Assembly (NCBI RefSeq): GCF_043290135.1
Contig: NC_134709.1
Coordinates: 67,883,456 to 67,947,455 of the forward strand
Origin: Rhipicephalus microplus
Taxonomy: Eukaryota > Arthropoda > Arachnida > Ixodida > Ixodidae
Length of the DNA: 64,000 nucleotides
Direction: 5' to 3'
Below the pieces are notes generated by a model. The model was not told where the DNA came from and made no database searches. It saw nothing but the letters and a program-made list of their open reading frames with translations. How positions within the stretch are numbered: the first letter of the stretch is position 1; each line of letters starts with the position of its first letter. Below, piece by piece: positions 1-11,449 of this stretch. Made by a program: the position numbers and the translations under genes.

Positions 1-879
1 TTATTAGGTCACAACGAATAAATGAAGTTAAATTTGGCAGATCCCATGTACGGTGGGAATCGATGATATGCGAAGAACGAAAATTAAAGATTGATATGTC
101 ACTTTGAAATCAGCACAACGTTACCAGGTGGAAGTAAATGATGCTCTTCCGTGTCATGATAATCATGCTTGGATGTGTCGTTTACCTTCATCATTTATTC
201 ACACCACGCGATATCAAATATATTAAATGTGAAGCTAGCGAAACAGCCGCGAGCACGCTATGAGCATGGTATGTTGTCATGTTCTCACATGTCACACCAG
301 TCAGGATTATCAAGTTTGCATTAGCCATATAGTTAGTCATCACTTGACGTCACGTAACACCAAATTTGGTATATGTGGAGCCAGTACAACGGCCGCAAGC
401 GCATCATGAAGGGCCCAATATACTTCAATGTAGCGTTGACGCGCGCGCACGCTGGGCACAGCAACCCTACGTTGGCAAAACGCGTGCACTATATAGTCTG
501 ACCCCAAGCGCGACAAGCGTCCGTCGGCGCGGCCCGACGGACACCGGCACGAAATACGATATGCTGCATTTCACGCCGATGCGTTACCCAGACAACAATG
601 CGTCGCCCTCTTTTCGTGACGAAGGGACGCTGCACGCGCTGCAACGCGCAAGCGTCAAAGCAACGCAGCGTGGCACGCGCCTGCGAGTATATGGCAGGAC
701 CGGCGCCTGGCGTGGCCATGCCGGCGTGACGCGACAAAATGAATGACGGCGAGCACACACACCGCGTCACGTCGAATTGTATTGATGCCTTGACTGTGGC
801 ACGTAGTCATGTTTTCACATGACACGAATCTCATGATTATTATGTTTGCACCAGTCACATACCTTCGTCATCAAATCAC

Positions 880-2020
880 GTCACGTAATACCAAATTTTG
901 CGTATGTGAAGCTAGCGAAACGGCCGTGAGCTCATCATGAGTGGCATGTAGTCGTGTTGTTACATGACACGCATGTCGTGATTATCATGTTTGGATGTGT
1001 CAGTGACCTATGTCGTCCGCTCGCATCGCGTAATTCCGAGTTTGGTACTTGTGAAGCTAGCGAAACGGCTTCTAGCGCATCATGAGCAAAGCATGTAGTC
1101 ATTATGTTACATGACACGCATCTCATGTTTATCATGATTGCACCAGTATCACACCTTCGTCATCCATTCCCGTCCCGTAATACAGAATTTGGTATAAGCG
1201 AAGCGAGCGAAATGGCCGCCAGCGCATCATGAGCGTGGCATATAGTCATTGTGTTACATGACACGCATCTCATAATTATCATGTTTGCACCAGTCACATA
1301 CTTTTGTGTTTGCACCATTAACGTACCGTAACACCTAATTTGGTATATGTGATGCTATCAAAACGGCTGCAAGCACATCATGAGCGTGGCATGTAGTGTT
1401 GTTGAATGACACGTCTATCATGTTTCATGTTTGAATCAGTATCATGCCTTCGTAATCTATTCACGTCCCGTAGTGCCGAAATTCGTATAAGCGAAGCTAG
1501 CGAAACAGGCGCCAGCACACCATGAGCCTGGTATGTAGTCGTGTTGTTACATAACACGCATCTCATGTTTATTATGTTTGCACCAGTCACATACCTTCTT
1601 CAACCATTCATGTACCATAATACTCAATTTGGTATATGTGACGCTAGCGAAATGGCCGCGAGCGCATCATGAGCGTGGCACGTAGTCATGTTGTTACATG
1701 ACACGCATCTGGTGTTTATCATGTTTGCACTAGTATCATACCTTCGTAATCCATTCACGTCCCATAGTAACGAATTTGGTATAAGTGAAGCTAGCGAAAC
1801 GGCCACCAGCACATCATGAGCGCGGCATGTATTCATAGTGTTACATGACACAAATCTCATGATTATCATGTTTGCACCAGTCACATACCTTCGTCATCCA
1901 TTCACCTACCGTAATGCCAACTTTGGTATATGTGACGCTAGCGAAACAGCCGCGAGCGCATCATGAGCGTGGCATGTAGTCATGTTGTTAAATGAAATGC
2001 TTGTCATGATTTTCATGATT
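880..2020 (+). repeat. Tandem array of ~147-bp monomers (copy 1)
   Basis: Eight head-to-tail monomers, spaced 143-151 bp. Each carries a version of the 16-nt perfect palindrome ATACCAAATTTGGTAT, then AGCTAGCGAAACGGCC, and a hairpin of the form GTCATGT-TGTT-ACATGAC. The same monomers occur four times in 4765-5243 and three times in copy 3, where the gypsy element splits one of them. Short ORFs on the minus strand here repeat the motif CNNMTTC every monomer and are by-products of the repeat. Confidence 0.85.
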
Positions 2021-2263
2021 GGGTCGGTTTCTTGTGTTCGCCATGCAATCATGTCATACCATACCAGTTTTGCAACATGCCATGTAAACGAAACCAGCGC
2101 AGGGGCTCCAGGACTATGAAATGTAAAGTATGATATTCATGACATACGTGTCATGATTTTAATGTTATGACTAGTCAAATATGTTCTTCATATAGTCATG
2201 GTATGCCACGCCAAGTTTGGTATTAATACTATTATCGAAATGGCCAGGATAGCTAAAGTAGTA

Positions 2264-2264
2264 A

Positions 2265-2349
<85 letters not shown>
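2264..2349 (+). repeat. (TAGA)n microsatellite in copy 1
   Basis: About 21 uninterrupted TAGA units, placed between the element tail and its terminal module. A much longer tract occupies the same position in copy 3 (25103-25475), so the microsatellite is a built-in part of the element. Confidence 0.95.
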
Positions 2350-2396
2350 GTTGCTCAAAGTCAACAAAGTTCGCTAAGAAATGCTGCGCATTTTTT

Positions 2397-3106
2397 ACGA
2401 CTACCTGAATGGTGGCATCTGCGTCTTCAAATAGCGCCCCGAAGGAAATAAAGAGATAACTTCTATATTTCACGGTGCAAATACGGGTGTTGTTGTGGAA
2501 CTACATTCACTGGCGGTAGGATGCACGAGATTTGGCTTTGTCAATATCCTTCACTACAGTCCCAAAAAAAGTTGTCGCCGAGTATTGTCCAGCCGTTTTA
2601 GGGGCAAAGCTCCTTAAAGCAGCCCCCGTTCGTCCCTCGTCGTAGTACGTAACATGTATTATGCTTTGACTTGCAACGTTCTGCCGGTGGGAGATTTCTC
2701 CTGTGCGTTGTTGAACAATAAAAAAAATTCACTGCGTGCACGTTAACTAAAAGCCAAATTCTCCTGTCTGCCATTCCCCATTAGCAACTATTGACATGTA
2801 CATTGAGCACTATTGGACAAGAAAGTATTTGCTACATGACACTCGCTGGGCGTAACCCCCTCGGTTATAGAAAGGTTTAGCGAGCGTTGGGCTACAGTTC
2901 CATGGATACAGTGAACTAGTATATACCATAAACTCGAGGTGGTTAAAGGTGGGAAGTAGACACGAAGCGCAAGCCGTAAGAAAGTGTGCGCGTGCCCCCT
3001 CTCGTTTAGTCCTTGGAATGTCCGCTGGATGACGGCGCTTCTATATGCGGAATATAGAATGAAAATATGCGAGATGGTGGTACTTGGAGTGCTGACTAGG
3101 TAGACA
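2397..3106. other. No gene recognised; probable old interspersed repeat
   Basis: No supported coding region. A stretch around 2615-2640 (GGGCAAAGCTCC) and the stretch 2830-3060 look like dispersed tick repeats, but this is recollection and not demonstrated here. Long minus-strand ORFs at the right end are produced by the neighbouring minisatellite. Confidence 0.4.
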
Positions 3107-3310
3107 AATGGACACGCAAACAGATAATGGACGGACGCATGGATGGCTGCACGGACAGATGGACGCATGGATGGACGCAGGAGCGGATGCATGGACGAAC
3201 GCAGGGACGGACGCACGGATGGACGTAGCGAACGGATGGACGCACAGTCGGGCGGATGGACGCATGGATGGTCACACAGACGGACGCATGGATGGATGGA
3301 AAGAAGAACG
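3107..3310 (+). repeat. GGAC/GCATGGATG minisatellite
   Basis: About 200 bp of degenerate short repeats built from GGAC, GCAT and GGATG words. It produces spurious ORFs in several frames, rich in Met-Asp-Gly on the plus strand and Ser-Val-Arg-Pro on the minus strand. Just to its right (3328-3370) lies a segment shared, inverted, with 27955-28000. Confidence 0.85.
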
Positions 3311-3395
3311 AGTGGACGGGCGGATGCTTTGCCCCACTCTCCATCATTCATCCCGTGGATATGTTGCCATATTTTTCCATATATTTTAGACAACG

Positions 3396-3983
3396 GTGGG
3401 CACGATGAAACTTGAATATTGCCATCGGAGACTGCCTGATAGAACTAAAGGTGTTCTGAAAAGCACATCCATGCTTTATTGAACAATCGCCTTGAGGTCC
3501 CTGGGTTTGTCCGAAGCATTCTTTATGATTCCGCCGTCCTTTGATGCTTTTTGTGAATATGGCTAAAGATATTTATAAATGTAACTAATGACTTGCGTTT
3601 TTTAAAATAAATCAATGGCAAAGACTTTCTGTGCCACGTAATGTACAATCAATTTTTGAAAAATGAAAGATGTGCGAGAAACCAATTCAACCGAACAGAG
3701 AAGGAGAAACGTTGGGGAAAGGAAACGACGCAGATTCTGCAGCCTAGTTGGGCCTATAGCTGTGCGTCACAGCAGCATGCCGCTGCCACCCGTCTTTGCT
3801 TTCGTCGTTCGCGCTGCCACCGAAGTTCCGAGAGAAGTGGGCGTCATGAAACTCGATCCTTGCCGTGGGCACTGCGATACAAGCTGAAGACGCCTCTCCC
3901 CAAGTTTGACAACAAGACTCCTCCCTCGCACAAGCTCAAACCTTCTTCTCCGACCAAGAAGCAGGGGCCTCCTCCAAAAACAA
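3396..3983. other. No gene recognised
   Basis: Only short overlapping ORFs, none with a recognisable domain. The composite repeat copy 2 begins at its right edge. Confidence 0.4.
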
Positions 3984-5243
3984 TTGGCAGATCCCACGTA
4001 CAGTGTGAATCGATATGCGAAGTACGAATGAGAAATGTTGATATTTCACTTGAAAATCAGCACAACGTGACGAGGTGGAGGCGAATTATGCCATACATGA
4101 CTTCCGTGTCTTGATTATCATGTTTGTATGTGTCGTTTACCTTCGTCACCAATTTACGTCACGTGAAACCAAATTTAGTATAGGTGGAGGCAGCGTGGTA
4201 TGTTGTCAGGTTCTTACATGAGACGCGTCAGGATTACCATGTTTGCACCAGTCATATATCTCGTCATTCATTGACGTCACGTAACACCAAATTTGATATA
4301 TGTGGAGCTAACAAGACGGCCGCGGGCGCATCATGAAGGGCCCAATATATGCTATTGTAGCGGTTACACGCGCTCGCTGGGCACAGCAACGGAACGTTAT
4401 CAAAACGCCAGCATTCTACAGTCTGACGCCAAGCGCTACCAGCGTCCATTGGCGCGGGGCGATGGCGACTGGCACGAAATGCGACATGCTGCATTTCGCA
4501 CCAATGCGCTCCCTTTTTCGTGCGCATGTGTCAAAGCAACGCAGCGCGGCGCGCACCTGCGAGCATATGGCAAGAGCGGCGCCTGGCGTGGCAACGCCGG
4601 CGTGACACGCCAAAATGAACGCACGTGAGCGCGCGCACTGCATCAAGTTGAAATGTATTGGCGCCTTGACTGTGGCACGTAGTCATGTTCTCACATGACA
4701 TGGCTCTCATGATTATCATGTCTGCACCAGTCACATACCTTTGTCGTTCGTTGGCATCACGTAATACCAAATTTGGCAAATGTGAAGCTGGAGAAATGGC
4801 CGCGATCGCATTATCAGTGTGGCATGTAGTCATGTTACATGAAAAGCAGGTCGTGATTATCATGTTTGCATGTGTAATATAGAAATGTCGTCCATTCGCG
4901 TTGCGTAATACCAAGTTTGGTACATGTGAGGCTATCGAAACGGCCAAGAGCACATCATGAGCGTTACATGTGGCCATGTTGTCATATGACATGTATCTCA
5001 TGTATATCATGTTTGCACCAGTATCATACCTTCTTCATCCATTCACATCCCGTAATACCAAATTTGGTAGAAATGAAGCCAGCGAAACGGCCGCCAGCGC
5101 AGCATGAGCGTAGCTTGTAGTCATGTTGTAACATGACACGCATCTCATTATTATCATGTTTGCACCAGTCACACACCTTAGTCATCCATTCACGTACTGT
5201 AATACCAAATTTGGTATATGTGATGCTAGCGAAACGGCCGCGA
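3984..5243 (+). mobile_element. Composite tandem-repeat element, copy 2 (3' truncated)
   Basis: Starts with the same TTGGCAGATCCC and hairpin (one mismatch in the stem) as copies 1 and 3. It carries the same non-repeated block at about 4330-4660 and then four ~147-bp monomers (anchors near 4781, 4926, 5072 and 5220). Homology stops inside a monomer at about 5243, where an RNase H-bearing LINE relic begins. Tail, microsatellite and terminal module are missing, and I do not see them resume after the LINE. Confidence 0.7.
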
Positions 5244-5309
5244 CAGCATCAATAACAACGTTGATGGTCAGTTTAGTCGAATTCTTAAAAGACTTAACCA
5301 ATTGTATGG

Positions 5310-5789
5310 CCGCGTCCCCTAAGCGCTCCGAAATAGTTGTGTGGCAGTCGAACTACAGGGGCTTTTCAAAAAAGAAAGCTAGTTTGCAACAGTACGCATC
5401 TCACACAAGCACGTGCAATCATTTCTTTACAAGAAAGGAATGGTCACATTGAACTCTCTGGTTACAAAACCTTCAGGTGCACAAGATGCGAACGCCCTGA
5501 TACCGCAATTTTAGCCCAAAAGCACTTAACCATTTCTTGCTCATATTTTTATGGTATCGACATTGATCACGACTTCGTGGAAATACTTCATAAAAATACG
5601 AGGTCAGTTCCCCTTTACATCCTCAATATTTACAGCAGTCCGAGCTCTTGTCACCACCGATTTACCACCCTTTTCGCTCGTGCTAAACCGGAAGCCCGGA
5701 GAAACCCACTCCTCATGGTTGGCGACTTCAATTCTCCAAACCAGCGATCGGGTCAAACAATATCCATGTCTAAAGGACCAGCCTTATGA
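5310..5789 (+). pseudogene. LINE AP-endonuclease remnant
   Basis: The fold is recognisable from two anchors: an N-terminal VVWQSNYRGF stretch (the usual WQWNCRG-type start) near 5330-5370, and MVGDFNSPN near 5715-5740 (the GDFN motif of the metal-binding active site). These lie in two different frames, with a frameshift near 5400. The enzyme family nicks target DNA to prime reverse transcription. This copy cannot be translated through. Confidence 0.7.
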
Positions 5790-6984
5790 ACCCACAATCA
5801 GGATCATCAACTGACTCTGCACAATGACGTCGACATGCCTACCCGCTTAGGGAACAGCGTCTCTAAAGGCACATCACCAGATCTCACCATGACCTCACGG
5901 GTTAACTGAGCTAAATTGGGAAACATTCAAATCAATTTTGGTAGCGACCACTACGTCATTCAGTCTTCTCTTAGTTTTTCTCATAAACCATTTAACATCA
6001 AACCTCCCAACCTAACGGATTGGGACACATTTCAGCAAACTCGTGTGAATAATTCTCCCACTTCCATAGAAGCTTTACAGGAATGGATCAGCCAACTCCA
6101 AGCGGACGTTGACAAACATGCTAGAATTATTCCTTCAGATACTCTATTCCACACAGTTTATGCGAAGCTACTTCATATGTCGGAAGCGAAGAAATCGTTA
6201 TTAAAACGACGGAAGAAAACACCATCACAACCGCTGGCTTCGCATCCATGTAGCTAGGCTCGATCACGACATACACGCATATGCAACCCAGTTATTCAGT
6301 CAACAATGCGGTCAAAGGTGCGAGAGCATGCACGGATGTCTCAGTAGTAACAAGACTTGGCCATTTCGGAGGCATTTGTTCAACCCATCGACATTGCGTT
6401 CGCATCACAATCATTACATAAGCTCAGTTCTTGCATAAACACAATGGTGGTATTTCGCATCTTCTTCAGGAGCTTGTATGATTGCACCTCCTTTTCATTT
6501 CAGCCCACGCACACTCAGATTATGCCGTTGAGGTCAATGAACTTCTTGCAGCCCCAATAAGGGAAACGGAAGTTCGACATGCTTAATTTTCTCTTCGAAC
6601 TGCATCTATCCGGATATCGATAACGTAACTAATATAGTACTTAGGAATATTGACGACCAATCGATCACCACCCTCACATATTTCTACAATCACTGTTTTA
6701 ATACTGGCTTCCTTCCCAACTCATGGGAAACCACTAGGGTCATCTTTATTTCTAAATCTAATAATCCCTCAGACATCGCTAACCTTAGACCTATTTTTTG
6801 AATGCAATATTTGTGCAAAACTCTCGATCATGTCATTTTTAATCACTTGACTAAGTAGGAAGAAGATAATCGGTAATTCGCACAAGAGATGGTGGGCTTT
6901 CGTCAATCACTCTCTTGCCAGGATGCCATGCTTAGGCTCAAGCATGACATCTTACTCCCAGTGGCAGTAAAGTCAACCAAGCCA

Positions 6985-7310
6985 TTCTAGGGCTCGACGT
7001 GCGCGGTGCGTTTTACAACATAGCCCATGCCCCTATTTTACGTGAATTGGATAGTCTTAACTCTGGCAAGAAAATGTATAACTACTTCCGTGAATTCCTC
7101 ATCAACCGCACGGCTATCATTAGTCTTAAAGACCGAAATTCCCCCCCAGTCACCCTAGGTAGCTTTAGCACATTTCTGGGATTGGTTCTCTCACCGTTCC
7201 TTTTTAACCTAGCTATGAGGTCTATTTCTGAGGCACTAGATAAAATACCACATCTTCAATATTCTTTATATGGTGATGGTTTTACCGTATAGATGAAAGG
7301 TGGATCCGAT
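6985..7310 (+). pseudogene. LINE reverse transcriptase remnant
   Basis: The frame reads LDVRGAFYNIAHAPIL near the start, where a functional RT has a D-x-x-x-A-F motif, and a FSTFLGLVLSPFLFN block equivalent to the PQGSVLSPFLFN motif. The catalytic YADD is degraded to YGDG, followed at once by a stop at 7290-7292. Upstream 6640-6850 preserves parts of the thumb-proximal LPNSWETTRVIFI-like block in other frames. Confidence 0.75.
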
Positions 7311-7396
7311 GGCTACATTCAAAATATCTTACAAGAGGCTGCAGATGCGGTTACTACGGCTGCTAGGCTTATGAATCTCGAGCTAAATCTGAGCTT

Positions 7397-7879
7397 TTGC
7401 TGATCTCTGCTAAAAAGCTCGACAAACCCAGCATTCAGGTAAACCTGAATGGGAAGCCAGTTCCTGTCGTAGACAAAATACGTGTACTAGGCATGCACAT
7501 TCAGTCTAACAAGCTCAATAGTGTATACACGCTTCAAATGGTTGCTACCAGCATAGACTACACAACCAGACTTATAGGAAGAGTGTCGAATACACATGGA
7601 GGTCTTCGTGAGGCAGATTTATTAAGACTGGTACAAGCATTTGCTATCAGTAAAATCCTCTCTTCCCTCCCATCTCTTCACCTAACAAGGCCTGGGGAAG
7701 ATAAGGCAAATTCACTGATACGCAAGCTCTACAAGTTTGCTCTTGGAGTGCCAAGTACAGCTTATACAGAAAAAATGTTGCCTACAGGTTCGTTAAATAC
7801 CTTTAGCGAGCTCGCAGAAGCTCACCTGACAGCTCAATACCTACGCTTTCGAACACCCACACTGGTAGGCATATTTTAA
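7397..7879 (+). pseudogene. LINE post-RT region remnant
   Basis: 160 codons open. The text (IRVLGMHIQ, TTRLIGRVS, LLRLVQAFAISKIL) is typical of the connection region between RT and RNase H in I-group LINEs. It belongs to the same relic as the RT fragment upstream, with a frameshift between them near 7390. Confidence 0.65.
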
Positions 7880-8038
7880 ACTCCCTCAATACTACTCCAG
7901 CACCAATCACTAAAGAGGAGCTTATTATTCAGCATCAGCTACATGAAAACTTTTCTGTACCTCTAATCTCTAAAAATATGCATCCTGTTCATCACAAGCA
8001 CAGAAGAAAAGAACGAGCTAAATCTTCAGAGAAAGTTC

Positions 8039-8335
8039 TTGAACTTCATTGATGAGGTCTATGTCGACGCCACAAAGTATTCTTGTGGACAGAAATTTGC
8101 GTTAACAGTTATTAACTCTGACGGCAGTGTTGCAACGGCCACATATTCGAGTCTCGTCTTCGGAATAGGCGGAGGAGGCAGTGCGGTTGCACTTGCCGCT
8201 ATGATTGCTCATTCTTCTATCATAGGGAGCGATTCCAAAACTGCCATATACCACTACGGAGTGAATAGGGTTTGCAGGACAGCCCTAGCCATTCTTTCCC
8301 GTAATCCACCATCTCAACTTGTTGCCTTAATTTGA
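8039..8335 (+). pseudogene. LINE RNase H remnant
   Basis: Contains VYVDATKYSCGQKFALTVI at the N-terminus (the first catalytic Asp in a VDA context) and SDSKTAI further on (third catalytic Asp in the usual SDS-K context). About 98 codons, ending at a stop at 8333-8335, which is also the end of recognisable element sequence. Confidence 0.75.
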
Positions 8336-10507
8336 ACACGTTCATTGCTTTGCCTTTGCGGCAAAGCTGTGACTTTCGAAGTCAACAAAAAACATTTTAG
8401 ACAATGCATCTCTGTAGACAGGCTTCTTTTTCACGTTTCTGCGCGTATAAAAACACGCTTCACTCTCGAGTATCAGTGAAAGTGTTATTTTGACGTAGCC
8501 TAAAACACATCTCCAAACGACACCAAGCATCTTCGGCTGTGCAGACATGGCGTGCAATCAGCAAGTAATCCCCCCTGAGAAGGGATTGCACCACTCATTT
8601 TATGAGTGATGCAATCACCTATTATCGTGGTTGCCTCTACCATCTTATATGCGATGCAACCACGCGCAGTAGTGTCAACTTGTTAAGTGAGAGCTTCAAT
8701 TTCGCATTTACAAGATCATTACAGACGCATGCTACGTCCACCGAGCTGCTGCAGACGCCGAGCTAATACCTACGAAAGCAGCACACTCACTGTTAAAAGG
8801 CGCGCGTTGTTCGTGTCCACAGCTGCATGAGTATTCCTCACTTGAAGCGTCACTTCGAGCACAGACGTCGGCATGACCACCGCCAAGGATGCGCATATTC
8901 GCTTGAACCCTTCGTGCTCAAAACTGCAAGACACGCAACCAGCGTGACCAGCGCAACGTATTGGAAAGGTGAAGAGAGCACTAATGGCGCTGGGGTAATC
9001 CAAGCGAGCAGCAGAGGCCGCGTTAGTGATAAAACCACTCTGTTCAATCGCAGTAAAGTAACAACTGTAGCACTTGTTAGTTTGCACTCACCTGTGTATA
9101 CCTGTTCGTATGTTTTGCGCGTCTTTTGCATGTGAGAAGCGCGTTAGGTGTCGAGCTGTGGACGTTGTTAGTACGCACTCGTCCTGTCGGTGTGGGTGTT
9201 CCTTTCGTGCGACCTTTGTGTTTGGACAAAGTGCCCCAAGTTCACATCTGCTTGTACTTCTTCGCGTGATTTCCTAATATGTTGCTATCGCATTCGTTGC
9301 TTCACCCTTGCGGTGAAAGTGGGAGTTTTTTTTTGTAACACGCAACTCATGATGAACATTTCTCCCGTGTTAGTCTGGAGCCGTGGTGGTCCCTGCAAAA
9401 GCTATTACCGCCAGTTTCAAGACGGACCAACCAACGACCTCAACGGCTCCAGAACTCGCTGCTCTTCGCGCAACACTTGAGGTAGACAACCTCGAGCAAC
9501 CTCAACGACGGTCAGTATTCAGTCATTCTAAGCAGCTCTGAAATATTTGCTATCAGCCATGTGGCACGGAGCAGGCGAGCAGTTGGTCTTCGAGGTGAGG
9601 TATTTTGCCATACAGCATTTGAGAGAGCACATCGCATGGCATCTCAGTGGCTTTGAAGTCACTGCGTCAAAATAGGCGGTGAACATGCCGACATTGTGAC
9701 TCGATCGCACCTTCAAGGTGATTAGCTCTTTAAGGAGACATTTTTTAACCATCCACTCTCTTTTGCCATTGTCCCTTTCGGGCTATGCTGCACTGCCCTC
9801 GCTATCACGCATGGTGTTGAGAGACGGGGCGGTGGTTGTGCGGGAAAAAGGACAACAAAAGAAAAGATATTCGTTGGATGCGCATGACCATTGAGACTCT
9901 TCGGAAGTCTTGATTGGAACCTCATTATCCCCTTTCCTTCAGGATCTCCTCCTTTGTCTTTGGAAGCAACGACATTGGTGAATTCTCTCTTGGCCTTGGA
10001 TATTCCGTCGACCTGTCAACGACTAAACTGTCAATGCATTTCCCTTCTCTTTCCGGTTTTCTATCATGGTACACTACGATGACAGGCTGCTTTTTAAAGG
10101 GTCGACGCCACTCTCAGCCTGGTTTGACCGTACAGTCCGGTGACATCGTCGGCGGAAGACTCGTCGGCCGAAGTTCAGCTTTGGTATCGTGTCGCTGTAG
10201 TCTAAAATGCCTTAATTAACCCGCTTGAAAAATTTGTGGCACAGTTATTTTGTTTGGACACGTAATAGCTTTTTCGCCCAAAAAATTTTTATGTGGCCTG
10301 TAGAGGGGCCATTTAGGTAGAAATCAGCTTTACCTAAGCACACGCATAAGCAATGGCAAAGGAGCAGACTCATGTGAAGAGGGATTCGTAAATTATATGA
10401 ATTATTTGTGTTCCTCTTTACTATCATACTTCTGGTCATAAAAGGTTCTGCTCTCCAAATAACTGAACCGTACAATACCTATATCGTTTTTTTAGATGCA
10501 GAGCATC
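8336..10507. other. No gene recognised; short dispersed repeat inside
   Basis: No ORF with a recognisable domain. A motif around TTCATTGCTTTGCC...GCGGCAAAG at 8340-8372 recurs in changed form at 9282-9330 and 26970-27020 (core GCTATCGCATTCRTTGCTTC). It probably marks a small dispersed repeat. The rest looks unique. Confidence 0.4.
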
Positions 10508-10678
10508 TCTTCTCCATCATAAGCCTGACTACGGCCACTGTAGGGCAGTCAACCCTGTCTGGTGCTTTCCGCTGCCACGTTCTACCTGACACCTTTTTCC
10601 TCTCATTGGATAGCACTTATAACTTTCTTTCTCCCCTTTGCGCACTTTCCTTCTCTCGGAATCCTGTCAGTTACACTT
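10508..10678 (-). mobile_element. RTE-type LINE 3'-end fragment
   Basis: Aligns by eye with the 3' end of the RTE element at 48500-48690: both read ATCATAAGCCTG near the tail and share CTTTCCTTCTCTGGGAATCC-like text about 160 bp in. Here the copies differ at many positions, so this is an old, heavily 5'-truncated insertion on the minus strand. Confidence 0.7.
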
Positions 10679-10679
10679 A

Positions 10680-10745
10680 ATGATTGATTGATATGTAGGT
10701 TGACACGTGCCAATACCACCACGTGATTATTAGAGACGCCGTAGA
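10680..10745 (-). mobile_element. Ruka-type SINE, 3' fragment
   Basis: Minus-strand 3' end of the tick SINE: the TGATTGATTGATATG tail and a diverged GAGACGCCGTAG block. It directly abuts the RTE 3' fragment on one side and a ~130-bp repeat (10746-10917) on the other. Confidence 0.7.
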
Positions 10746-10917
10746 TGCCAACTGGAACACGCGTATTAGCAACACCAGAAGCTGATGTGAAGCGCTGAGG
10801 CTCACGGGCGTGCTTGCCCTGAACACTGGTACGTAAATCAACTTCAGTGCATGGCGACTAACCACAATTGACGTTACCTCAACGTGACGGCTATATCAAA
10901 GGAGTACATTTGTAATG
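10746..10917 (-). repeat. ~130-bp dispersed repeat (TTAACGTCAATTG family)
   Basis: Reverse complement matches 14634-14790 over about 120 bp, including the words ACAAATGTACTCCTTT, AACGTCAATTGT, CATGCACTGAAGTTGATTTA and CAGCGCTTCA. A third copy lies at 54722-54800. In the two better copies a SINE 3' end sits immediately upstream. Confidence 0.75.
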
Positions 10918-11376
10918 ATTATAAAAATTAAACAGGATATTGCTATCGCGTTCAACTTTAAAAGGCGAATCTTTAAGGTCCCCGAACTTTTAATTTCTTT
11001 TTATTTTTGTCTACATTTTTTACCTCTTTCCTCCTTATTTTTGGGCTCTTCCGTACAATTTATTTTATTATTGTATTTCTACAGCATACATTCTTTTTTT
11101 TTTCGCTCGATCTTTGAATCTCTCGCTATATTTCTTCCCTTTCTCTCTTTCCATATTTCTAGCTTTTTTAATTATCTTGCTCTTTAAATCTTCATATATC
11201 TCTCTTTTTCTGCCTGTCTCTCCATTTGTCTTCCCCTTCTTTTTCCGTGCTTTGTACGCTCTATGCTATGCCTTGTGATCTACCCTCCACTTTTCCTCTT
11301 CCCCACTTTTCCTTCCGTTACCCACCCTCCTCGCTTTTCTATGCTATGCGAGGTCATACTATGTTCTCCTTGCAAG
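10918..11376. other. Pyrimidine-rich stretch, no gene
   Basis: Strong C/T bias on the plus strand with many TTTC and CCTC runs. The two ORFs across it are low-complexity translations. It ends at a tRNA-like sequence. Confidence 0.5.
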
Positions 11377-11449
11377 GCCTGAATAGCCGAGTGGTTATGA
11401 TATGTGTCTTCGGACCATGGGTAGGAGAGCTCGAATCCCACACCGTCCA
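11377..11449 (+). mobile_element. tRNA-like SINE head (second SINE family)
   Basis: A-box-like TAGCCGAGTGGTTA near 11393 and a B-box-like AGCTCGAATCCC near 11428, about 35 bp apart, as in a tRNA-derived RNA polymerase III promoter. Downstream sequence does not match the Ruka-type body, so this is either a different SINE family or a lone tRNA pseudogene. Confidence 0.45.

Larger units (their letters stand above)
34..2396 (+). mobile_element. Composite tandem-repeat element, copy 1 (candidate pearl/HINE-like)
   Basis: This non-coding element is the longest of three related copies. It begins at TTGGCAGATCCC, the same start seen at 3984 and 18015, and has a hairpin just inside the start (TCCCAT-GTACG-GTGGGA). 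One or two ~145-bp monomers follow, then a non-repeated block at about 405-775. Eight monomers of about 147 bp come next (anchor AGCTAGCGAAAC near 903, 1049, 1197, 1348, 1491, 1638, 1785 and 1930). A tail of about 270 bp leads to (TAGA)n and a closing module at 2350-2396 containing AAATGC..GCATTT. The order is the same in copies 2 and 3, so this is a discrete dispersed element, not a satellite field. The resemblance to pearl/HINE elements is inference: no helicase and no canonical Helitron CTRR end was seen. Confidence 0.7.
5245..8335 (+). mobile_element. Decayed RNase H-bearing LINE (I-group-like), 5' truncated
   Basis: A non-LTR retrotransposon relic. In order it retains an endonuclease remnant (5290-5790), a poorly preserved middle, a reverse transcriptase remnant (about 6780-7300), a post-RT region (7397-7880) and an RNase H remnant (8039-8335). 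That order, with a C-terminal RNase H, points to the I/LOA/R1-type group. ORF1 is absent. Multiple frameshifts and stops make it non-functional. The left edge interrupts the composite repeat copy 2, so it arrived after that copy. Confidence 0.75.

Noticed and set aside
34..60. Canonical Helitron ends (5' TC, 3' CTRR) for the composite element
   Set aside because: Neither orientation shows CTRR at the end; only the hairpins support a rolling-circle type, so Helentron-like is kept as inference.
880..2020. CRISPR array
   Set aside because: The repeats are ~147-bp direct monomers with no spacer structure, in a eukaryotic context.
2788..3415. 201-codon minus ORF and 90-codon plus ORFs rich in Pro/Ser/Arg or Met-Asp-Gly
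   Set aside because: Products of the GGAC/GCATGGATG minisatellite; no domain.
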